The notes below the pieces were generated by a model. It had not been told where the DNA came from. It did not search any database and saw nothing but the letters and a program-made list of their open reading frames with translations. Shown here piece after piece: positions 49,568-56,178 of a stretch of DNA of 58,500 nucleotides. The position numbers were made by a program, and so were the translations under genes. The first letter of the stretch is position 1. Every line of letters starts with the position of its first letter. This DNA comes from Methylacidimicrobium fagopyrum (GTDB taxonomy: Bacteria; Verrucomicrobiota; Verrucomicrobiia; Limisphaerales; UBA11358), in contig JAMFSJ010000023.1 in the NCBI GenBank assembly GCA_026225255.1, forward strand, positions 1-58,500, written 5' to 3'.

Positions 49568-51334
49568 TCATTTCGCGTCATAGCGGTAATTAAAACGGCC
49601 TTCCGGGGCGACGTCACCGCTCACATAGAAATCCATGATATCGCCGGGATGTTGTAGATTATCCGCCCATTTGAAATCAAAGGCCGTTTTGGTTTCACCG
49701 GATGACCAGCCGAGCGCCGCCCGCGGAATGGTCAGTTGCAATTCATTTCCCTGCACGCGTAATTCTATCGGCGCGACCTTTTCCCAAGTCCAGCCGCCGG
49801 TGTTCTTTTCCAGCCAGAATTTCCCGTCGGCCGCGCGCGTGCGGTTGACCATAAAATCGTAGCCAGCCCAGCCGGTCTGTGGATTCTGGTCGGAATCAAG
49901 CAACAACCACATCCAGTTCGGATCCCTGGCGGGCGTGAGCGGGGCGGCGGTGCGGACATAAAAATAGACGTTCGTCGCGTCGCGGGCGACCCGGCACAAG
50001 ACCAGATCGTTGCGACCAGTGTGGTTGGCGTAGTGGGTTCCGCCCGCCCCGGCAAAATCACGCGCGGACGTAGCGCCGGTATGGTTCTGAAATTCCGGTC
50101 GCACGTCGCGCCATTGATCGAAGCCGCCCGCCACGCTAATCGTTTTGGCCGGAGACGCCGACGGCACTGGCGGCACGCCTTTGTAGCGGCGGATGTTGGC
50201 GACGAGCTGATAATAATAATTGTCGCCGTGCCCGCCTTTTTGCGGCTCGATGTCGCGGCTGAATTCCTCGTCGAACTGGTCGACGAACATCACCGGGTTG
50301 CCGGGGCGTTCCCAGCGACCGGCCGTCCATTCGTTCCAGCCCGTCACCATCACGAACGGCGGCTTTAATTCCAGGGCGCGTTGCCATTGCTCTTGAAAAT
50401 TTTCGCCCGCGGCCACCGAGCCGGGCGCGATATTTTGTTTGCCCGCGTGAAAACTGCGGCCACGCGCGTTGCCGTCGCTCATGTTCGTGACTTTGCCATC
50501 GCTGGCACGGAGATTTTGCGCGACGGAAACATTGACCTCTTCCGGCTGGTCGGGATTGTCCGTGTAACCGTAAGGCTGCGGCCAGGTCGCTTCCCAGTGC
50601 CAGGCGTAAGGCGTGTTCGTTAGCTCGAAAGGCCAGTGCGCGGCGCGCAACGTGAAGAAATTTTTCACTTCTGGGCTCGCTTCGTGCGGGTCGCAGATCA
50701 GCAACGGCTTGCCCTGCCAGCGGAACCAGAGTTCGGGATAAAGATTTTTCTCGTAAAGGTTGTGGTAAATTTTTTCCGCCGTCGCCCCCGCCTGGGTGTT
50801 GACCATGAAAACTATCTGCGGCGTGTGTCCCCCGGCTTTTCGCACTTCGTCAAAAACCAGACACAAGGCCAGATAATTTTGCGGATAGGACTCGGCATTT
50901 GTGGTGTCAAAAATCACCACGTCCACCCCGGCGTCGGCCAGCAGTTCGGCATGACGACGTAACACCCACGGATCCGCCCCCAGATAATAGCCATACAACG
51001 GCTCGCCCCAATAATAAGACGTGCCGATCGGCCCCCAGAACGGGCTTTTCGGATTTTTCAGGGCGTTGGGCTCAAGCGCGAAAATTTTAGTCAGGTCATA
51101 CGGCCCATTCAACGCGTCGCAGCGCGGTTCGCCGTTGTGATTAATGAAATAAAAGATGCCCACGAACCGGTTGGTTTTTGGCGAACCGACTTCGCTCGCG
51201 AGCGGCAACGAGCGACCCAGCGCATCCGTCGCGGGCCACGGCACGCCGGGATTTTCCTGCGCCCAAACGGCGGTGGCTGAAATCATTCCCGCCAGCGCCA
51301 GCGGGATGAATTGTTTGCCCGGTAAAGTGATCAT
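49568..51334 (-). CDS. Secreted GH71/GH99-like glycoside hydrolase with C-terminal CBM9-like domain
   Basis: 588 aa. A signal peptide (FIPLALAGMISATAVWA) is followed by a TIM-barrel-type region: NRFVGIFYFINHNGE, GPIGTSYYWGEPLYGYYLG, LADAGVDVVIFDTTNAESYP and FVMVTGWNEWTAGRWE, typical of the GH71/GH99-like domain. From about residue 400 a second domain (FDQWRDVRPEFQ, WMWLLLDSDQNPQTGWAGYD, FDFKWADN) resembles CBM9-like carbohydrate-binding modules. It probably cleaves alpha-linked mannan or glucan. Its start overlaps the stop of the upstream ORF. Confidence 0.82.
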   Translation of the reverse strand: MITLPGKQFIPLALAGMISATAVWAQENPGVPWPATDALGRSLPLASEVGSPKTNRFVGIFYFINHNGEPRCDALNGPYDLTKIFALEPNALKNPKSPFWGPIGTSYYWGEPLYGYYLGADPWVLRRHAELLADAGVDVVIFDTTNAESYPQNYLALCLVFDEVRKAGGHTPQIVFMVNTQAGATAEKIYHNLYEKNLYPELWFRWQGKPLLICDPHEASPEVKNFFTLRAAHWPFELTNTPYAWHWEATWPQPYGYTDNPDQPEEVNVSVAQNLRASDGKVTNMSDGNARGRSFHAGKQNIAPGSVAAGENFQEQWQRALELKPPFVMVTGWNEWTAGRWERPGNPVMFVDQFDEEFSRDIEPQKGGHGDNYYYQLVANIRRYKGVPPVPSASPAKTISVAGGFDQWRDVRPEFQNHTGATSARDFAGAGGTHYANHTGRNDLVLCRVARDATNVYFYVRTAAPLTPARDPNWMWLLLDSDQNPQTGWAGYDFMVNRTRAADGKFWLEKNTGGWTWEKVAPIELRVQGNELQLTIPRAALGWSSGETKTAFDFKWADNLQHPGDIMDFYVSGDVAPEGRFNYRYDAK

Positions 51335-51720
51335 AGAGTAAGTTTTGAAACGAAATGAGAGTGGCCGGATTCCACGGCCAGCACGGTGCCGTCATTTTCC
51401 AGCCGGAGTAAAGCCTGCCAGACTTGGATGCCGAGGTGTTCTCCGCGTCGAATTTCGCGCCCGAAATTCTCGACCTCTAGCAATTCAACGTCGGTATCAT
51501 AGTGCACAATCAGAACGCCAACTTCCGATCGGCTCGCCGCGCGCACCGTCGCTTCGATGCGCACGTCGCAATTGGTATGGGGTTTCGAACTGAGTGCCGG
51601 CGTCAACTGCTGGAGATTGGTAATCGCCTCCGCGCGAATAGAATAAGTGGATGCCATTAACCCCCACACGATGGCAGAGAGAAAAATCCTTCGGCCGGAC
51701 GGGTTGGAATGCTTGGACAT
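51331..51720 (-). CDS. Short secreted hypothetical protein, N-terminal fragment-like
   Basis: 129 aa from the ATG at 51720; an ATG two codons upstream is also possible. A signal peptide (RIFLSAIVWGLMASTYSIRA) is followed by AITNLQQLTPALSSKPHTNCDVRIEATVRAASRSEVGVLIV (given in part: NLQQLTPALSS, CDVRIEATV), which resembles the N-terminal OB-like module of large Verrucomicrobiota sensor proteins with beta-propeller or kinase domains. Here the protein ends soon after it, so it may be a truncated relic. The stop overlaps the hydrolase start (ATGA), which suggests co-translation. Confidence 0.55.
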   Translation of the reverse strand: MSKHSNPSGRRIFLSAIVWGLMASTYSIRAEAITNLQQLTPALSSKPHTNCDVRIEATVRAASRSEVGVLIVHYDTDVELLEVENFGREIRRGEHLGIQVWQALLRLENDGTVLAVESGHSHFVSKLTL

Positions 51721-51792
51721 TACCATGATTCTAAACGAACCGAATTCGGTGCGGCAATCTCCAATCACGCGGAGCAATTCAACTACCAGAAG

Positions 51793-51867
51793 TGGTAGCG
51801 CATACGGGAATCGAACCCGTCTCCCAGCCTTGAGAAGGCCGTGTCCTAGCCGATAGACGAATGCGCC
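51793..51867 (-). tRNA. tRNA-Glu (anticodon CTC)
   Basis: 75 nt including an encoded CCA. Acceptor GGCGCAT pairs with ATGCGCT (the first pair is G-U). The D arm contains TCTATCGGCTAGGA, the anticodon loop is TT-CTC-AA within CGGCC/GGCTG, and the T arm is ACGGG-TTCGATT-CCCGT. The D-arm and anticodon-arm context match bacterial tRNA-Glu. Confidence 0.95.
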
Positions 51868-52062
51868 GAGAAATGAAATCGTATCGACGGGGAAATTATA
51901 AGGCGAGGATAGAAGCTGAAAACTTGCGGAGGGAAGGGGAGCGTTCGCGTAAAAGTTTTAGTCCCTGCGCGGCTGAATAAACCGGAGTTGAGAGTAGGGG
52001 AATGGCAGGTTGAGCGTCAGTCCGTCGGTAAGCGACCCAGGTTTCCGCTCGCGTTTTATTAC

Positions 52063-52683
52063 TTACGCCAAATCGTCGCCCAACTCCACGTTCCAGTAGG
52101 CGAGATCAATAAAATGTTTCCAGCTATCGTGCCGGTGCAGCGTGAAGCTCACTTGCACGAAGGGCCGCCACTTGGGCCGCTTCGGTTTACGCACGAGATT
52201 CATCCCGGCCTCGTGGGGCGTGCGGTTGGATTTGTGCGTATTACACGGGATGCACGAACAGACGATATTTTCCCAAGTCGTCGGGCCGCCACGATCGCGC
52301 GGAACCACGTGATCGAGGTTCAAATCTTTGCGATCAAAAATTTCGCCGCAGTATTGGCAGGTGTTTTTATCGCGCTCAAAAATATTATGCCGCGTGAACT
52401 TCACTTCCTTTTTCGGCAAGCGGTCATACATGAATAGCAAAATAACTCGCGGCACGCGGATGCGGAAAGAGATGCCGTGGACGGATTCCTCGTGGGGTGC
52501 GTCGGCGGAAACATTGCGCCATTCGGTGAAATTAAACGTGCGAAATGAACCGTCGGGAGCGTCGAGCACGACCTGCGCCTGGCCTTGAAAGAGGAGAGTG
52601 AGAGCGCGACGGGCGGTGCAGACATTGACAGCCTGCCAGAGCCGGTTCAAAACCAAAACATGTTGGTTAAGTGCGGATTTCAT
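52063..52683 (-). CDS. HNH endonuclease-family protein
   Basis: 206 aa. The N-terminal part (VLVLNRLWQAVNVCTARRAL, LLFQGQAQVVL) is of the type seen in conserved chromosomal HNH proteins. The HNH nuclease motif follows: FERDKNTCQYCGEIFDRKDLNLDHVVPRDRGG (given in part: CQYCG, LDHVVPRDRGG), then WENIVCSCIPCN, with two zinc-knuckle CxxC pairs. Such stand-alone HNH proteins are widespread in Planctomycetota and Verrucomicrobiota and not tied to mobile DNA. Role unknown. Confidence 0.88.
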   Translation of the reverse strand: MKSALNQHVLVLNRLWQAVNVCTARRALTLLFQGQAQVVLDAPDGSFRTFNFTEWRNVSADAPHEESVHGISFRIRVPRVILLFMYDRLPKKEVKFTRHNIFERDKNTCQYCGEIFDRKDLNLDHVVPRDRGGPTTWENIVCSCIPCNTHKSNRTPHEAGMNLVRKPKRPKWRPFVQVSFTLHRHDSWKHFIDLAYWNVELGDDLA

Positions 52684-52807
52684 AGTGAAAACCGACCGAA
52701 CGCTAACAAGTCACGTGGCGCAGGTCAATCTTTACGCGCGTAATCGTTGCGTGCCGGTGGGGATTTTTAAAACCGCTCAGCGGTGCTGATTCGGCGCTAT
52801 TCAAAAC

Positions 52808-53440
52808 TCAGCCTTGAATGAAGTAACTTAGATTTTCCAGTTCGATGGCGAGGTTGACGTTGTTGACCATCACGTCTTCCGGCACGGCGAGGACGATGGG
52901 CGCAAAATTTAAAATTCCCATCACGCCGCTTTTAATGAGGGCATTGACCGTTTCTTGCGCGACCGCGACGGGCACGGAAAGGATCGCCATTTTCACCGCG
53001 TGTTCGGCGACGAACGCCGGCATTTCGCGGATGCCTAAAATCGGTTGCGCAATTTTTTTTTCGCGCTTGCGGTTCGGTTCGGTGTCGAACGCGGCAATGA
53101 TTTCAAACCCTTCTTTTTCAAAGCCGCGATAGGATAGCAGCGCGAGGCCGAGATGACCGACGCCGACGAGGACGACGGGTTGCAACTGCGCGGTGCCGAG
53201 TTCGCCGGAAATTTTCTGGGATAATTCGGACACGTCATAACCCAGTCCACGCGTGCCGAACGTGCCGAAGTAAGCGAGATCTTTGCGGAGCTGGGTGGAT
53301 TTGACCCCGGCGGCTTTGGCGAGGGCTTCGCTGGAAACGGTGCCGATGCCGTTCTCGCGCAGGCGGGCCAGGCAGCGCAAATAAATCGAAAGGCGATAAA
53401 TCGTCTTCTTGGGGATGATCGGACGTCCGTTCCTTTTCAC
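52808..53440 (-). CDS. rex: Redox-sensing transcriptional repressor Rex
   Basis: 210 aa. The N-terminal winged helix IPKKTIYRLSIYLRCLARL with VSSEALAKAAGVKSTQLRKDL and the strictly conserved FGTRGLGYDVSEL is followed by a Rossmann domain with VVLVGVGHLGLALLSY and a C-terminal domain-swap helix. Rex senses the NADH/NAD+ ratio and leaves DNA when NADH is high, derepressing respiratory and fermentation genes. A perfect Rex operator lies 40 bp upstream, and another is before the ACIII operon at 2618, a probable target. Confidence 0.95.
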   Translation of the reverse strand: MKRNGRPIIPKKTIYRLSIYLRCLARLRENGIGTVSSEALAKAAGVKSTQLRKDLAYFGTFGTRGLGYDVSELSQKISGELGTAQLQPVVLVGVGHLGLALLSYRGFEKEGFEIIAAFDTEPNRKREKKIAQPILGIREMPAFVAEHAVKMAILSVPVAVAQETVNALIKSGVMGILNFAPIVLAVPEDVMVNNVNLAIELENLSYFIQG

Positions 53441-53479
53441 GTGGGAAAATTAAGCGACTGGCGCGGGCACGGCAAGTGT

Positions 53480-53497
53480 TTGTGAAATGTTTCACAA
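53480..53497. promoter_or_regulatory. Rex operator upstream of rex
   Basis: TTGTGAAATGTTTCACAA is a complete match to the Rex consensus, 40 bp before the rex start, indicating autoregulation. It also lies upstream of the divergent gene at 53654. Confidence 0.92.
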
Positions 53498-53653
53498 GAA
53501 ATTCGCTCGCCGCCGGATTTTTTGAAAAATGTTCACTGAAAACGGAGATAAACCGGGGGCTAAAGTCAATCCGGCTGCCAAACTATCCGCGTTTCCTTGC
53601 CGTTTCCGCTTGCGTTTTGGGTGCGGTGTCGAAAAACTACGCCCTTATATTTT

Positions 53654-54361
53654 ATGGAAACACAAGACGCCTCAACCGAATTTCTTTTCAAACTCTGGCC
53701 TTGGCTGGAAGCTAACAAAACCCGTTTGATCGGCGGGGCGGTTGCGATCGTGGTGCTTTCGGGGGTTTACTCGTTTGTTTCCTGGCAACATCAGGCAAAT
53801 GAAATTGCGGCCGGACAGGCGCTCACGCAATTAATTTTCACGCCGACAGCAAGTGCCAATCCCGCCCAGCTTTCCACGGCATTAGCCCAGCTCGCGACGA
53901 AATATACCGGCACGGAAGCCGGTCAGCGCGCGCAATTGCAAGCCGCGGCGACCGCGTTCGAGGCCGGCAATTACGTCGATGCCCAGGCGCAATTTCAAAA
54001 GTTTTTGGACGCCACTGCTTCCGGCCAATTCGCGGCGACAGCCGCTTTGGGCGTCGCGGTCAGCTTGGACGCGCAGGGCAAATCTGATTTGGCCGCGACC
54101 GCTTATCAAAATGTCGCGTCGGGCTTTGCTAATTCACCCGCGGCCTTGCAGGCGCAATTTGCGCTGGGCCGTTTGAACGAGCAAGCGGGCAAGTTGACGG
54201 AAGCGGAAACCTTTTATGAACAGGCCGCCGTCGCCGGCCGCGCGGGCGGTTCAATTTCGGAAGAAGCTCAAGGGCGCGCTTATGAACTTAAAGCCAAACT
54301 TGCAGCGATGCAGAAAATCACCAGCACAACCACTAACGTAATTCCAGTATTGAAAAAATGA
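53654..54361 (+). CDS. Membrane-anchored TPR-like protein
   Basis: 235 aa from the ATG at 53654 (METQDASTEFLFKLWPWLEA); the open frame runs 19 codons further upstream but that part overlaps the regulatory region. One membrane helix (about residues 25-42) is followed by helical repeats rich in Ala/Gln (AAATAFEAGNYVDAQAQFQKF, QAQFALGRLNEQAGKLTEAE), as in TPR-like periplasmic proteins of the YfgM/DUF2133 type. Its stop overlaps the ugd start (ATGA). A role in envelope assembly or protein folding is possible. Confidence 0.8.
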   Translation: METQDASTEFLFKLWPWLEANKTRLIGGAVAIVVLSGVYSFVSWQHQANEIAAGQALTQLIFTPTASANPAQLSTALAQLATKYTGTEAGQRAQLQAAATAFEAGNYVDAQAQFQKFLDATASGQFAATAALGVAVSLDAQGKSDLAATAYQNVASGFANSPAALQAQFALGRLNEQAGKLTEAETFYEQAAVAGRAGGSISEEAQGRAYELKAKLAAMQKITSTTTNVIPVLKK

Positions 54362-55647
54362 AATTATCCATCATCGGCACGGGGTATGTCGGCTTAGTCA
54401 CCGGGGCTTGTTTTGCCGAAGTAGGACATCATGTCATCTGCGTAGATAACAACGCAGAAAAAGTGAAAATGCTTCAGGCTGGCGGGATTCCCATCTACGA
54501 ACCGGGCCTCGAAGATCTCGTCAAAAAGAATGTGGCCGCTGGCCGGCTCTCGTTCACGACCAGCACGGCTGAGGGCGTGCAAAAATCCGACGTGATTTTC
54601 ATCGCGGTGCCAACGCCGCCGCAGCCGGATGGCTCGGTGGATTTGAGTTACATCGAAAAAGTGGCGCGCGATATCGCCGCCGCCATTACGAGTTACAAAA
54701 TCGTCGTGGACAAAAGCACCGTGCCGGTCAAGACGGGCGAAAAAGTTTCCGAAACCATCAAACGTTATTGTCCGGCGAAAGCGGAATTTGATGTGGTCAG
54801 CAATCCGGAATTTTTGCGCGAAGGTTTTGCGGTCGGCGATTTGATGAAGCCCGACCGCGTGGTCATCGGCGTTCGCTCGCAACGTCCCGTCGCTGCGATG
54901 AAGGAGATTTACACGCCGTTCAATGCGCCGATCATCGTCACGGACATCAACTCCGCTGAACTCATCAAGCACGCCGCCAATTCATTTCTGGCGCTGAAAA
55001 TTTCCTACATCAATGCCATCGCCAATGTCTGCGAAGTGGCCGGCGCGAACGTGCAAGAAGTCGCCATGGGCATCGGTTTGGACGATCGTATCGGCCGCCG
55101 TTTTCTCAATGCCGGCCTCGGTTTCGGTGGCAGTTGTTTCCCGAAAGATTTGAGCGCGTTCATCAAGATCGCGGAACAGATCGGCTACGATTTCAAATTG
55201 TTGAAAGAAGTTCAGCACATCAATGCGGACCAGATGGAACGCTTTATCAAAAAAATCACGGACACGCTCTGGGTTTTGAAGGATAAAAAAATCGGCGTGC
55301 TCGGCCTCGCGTTCAAGCAAAACACCGACGACGTGCGTTCTTCCCCCGCGATCGAACTGTGCCAGCGCTTGTTGAAAGATGGCGCGACCTTGCGCGTGCA
55401 CGATCCGAAAGGCATGGAAAAAGCCAAGGCATTGTTGCCGAGTGTGACTTACGTGGACGATATGAACGCCGTGGCCGAAGGCTGCGACGCGCTGATCATC
55501 GCGACGGAATGGGATGAGTTCAAACAACTCGATCTCGTGCGCGCCAAAAAAGGTCTCACGCATCCGATCATGTTCGACGGACGCAATCTGTTCGATCCTG
55601 CCGAAATGGAAAAACTCGGCTGGATTTACAAGAGCGTCGGTCGATAA
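54358..55647 (+). CDS. ugd: UDP-glucose 6-dehydrogenase
   Basis: 429 aa. The NAD-binding ISIIGTGYVGLVTGACFAEV is at the N-terminus (as LSIIGTGYVGLV). The central FLREGFAVGDLMKPDRVVIG and the catalytic-Cys motif GLGFGGSCFPKDL are followed by the C-terminal GLAFKQNTDDVRSSPAIEL. It oxidises UDP-glucose to UDP-glucuronate for capsular or envelope polysaccharides. It is translationally coupled to the TPR-like gene and followed 35 bp later by mutT. Confidence 0.96.
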   Translation: MKLSIIGTGYVGLVTGACFAEVGHHVICVDNNAEKVKMLQAGGIPIYEPGLEDLVKKNVAAGRLSFTTSTAEGVQKSDVIFIAVPTPPQPDGSVDLSYIEKVARDIAAAITSYKIVVDKSTVPVKTGEKVSETIKRYCPAKAEFDVVSNPEFLREGFAVGDLMKPDRVVIGVRSQRPVAAMKEIYTPFNAPIIVTDINSAELIKHAANSFLALKISYINAIANVCEVAGANVQEVAMGIGLDDRIGRRFLNAGLGFGGSCFPKDLSAFIKIAEQIGYDFKLLKEVQHINADQMERFIKKITDTLWVLKDKKIGVLGLAFKQNTDDVRSSPAIELCQRLLKDGATLRVHDPKGMEKAKALLPSVTYVDDMNAVAEGCDALIIATEWDEFKQLDLVRAKKGLTHPIMFDGRNLFDPAEMEKLGWIYKSVGR

Positions 55648-55736
55648 TTTTTTAATTTTGAATTCTTAATTTTTTAGTTGAAATGAACGAGCACGAATCG
55701 GCTTCAACTAAAAATTCAAAATTAAAAAATCAAAAC
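55646..55736. repeat. AT-rich inverted repeat spanning the mutT start
   Basis: Left arm 55646-55682 (TTTTTTAATTTTGAATTC...TTAGTTGAA) and right arm 55703-55736 (TTCAACTAAAAATTC...AAAATC) are imperfect inverted repeats. The mutT start codon lies between the arms. Confidence 0.8.
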
Positions 55737-56132
55737 TGCATTGAGGTTTCCGCCGCCCTTATTTTTCAGGGCGGCAAATTACTCATCACCCAACGTCACG
55801 CCCAGGCGCACCTGGGCGGACTTTGGGAGTTTCCCGGCGGCAAGCGTGAAGCCGGCGAAACGTTTGAACAATGTCTCATCCGCGAAATCCGTGAGGAACT
55901 CGGCGTGGAAATTTTGGTTGGCAAATTGTTCGAGGAAATTACGCACGCCTATCCTGAAAAATCCGTCTACCTGAAATTTTTCATCTGTGAACTTCTAGCG
56001 GGCGAACCGCAACCGCTCGATTGCGCGGCCGTGAAATGGATTGTGCCAATGGAACTCGCCCATTTTGAATTTCCCGCCGCCGACGCGCAATTGCTGGAGA
56101 AATTAAAATCGGATGGTTGGCGGTCGAATTAA
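55683..56132 (+). CDS. mutT: MutT-like Nudix hydrolase (8-oxo-dGTP diphosphatase type)
   Basis: 149 aa. The Nudix box GGKREAGETFEQCLIREI-REELGVEI (residues 52-77) is complete, preceded by HLGGLWEFP. A C-terminal PLDCAAVKWIVPMELAHFEFPAAD matches MutT proteins that remove oxidised dGTP. The first 18 residues (MNEHESASTKNSKLKNQN) are encoded inside an inverted repeat, are poor in family features, and may have been added by repeat insertion; no other start codon is available before the domain. Confidence 0.92.
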   Translation: MNEHESASTKNSKLKNQNCIEVSAALIFQGGKLLITQRHAQAHLGGLWEFPGGKREAGETFEQCLIREIREELGVEILVGKLFEEITHAYPEKSVYLKFFICELLAGEPQPLDCAAVKWIVPMELAHFEFPAADAQLLEKLKSDGWRSN

Positions 56133-56135
56133 GTC

Positions 56136-56162
56136 GACTGGCCGAGCATTCCTCGGCCAGTC
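56136..56162. terminator. Perfect hairpin between convergent genes
   Basis: GACTGGCCGAG and CTCGGCCAGTC form an 11-bp perfect stem with a five-base loop between mutT and the convergent glycosidase gene. No T-run follows on either strand, so it may be a repeat or a weak bidirectional terminator. Confidence 0.5.
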
Positions 56163-56178
56163 ACATCACCGGCGCAGG

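Noticed and set aside
51868..52062. Prophage or island attachment site at the tRNA-Glu gene
   Set aside because: No integrase, no duplicated tRNA 3' end and no foreign-looking gene block lies next to the tRNA.
53521..53542. Second Rex box near rex
   Set aside because: TTGAAAAATGTTCACTGAA has only one good half-site and lacks the TTGTGAA arm.
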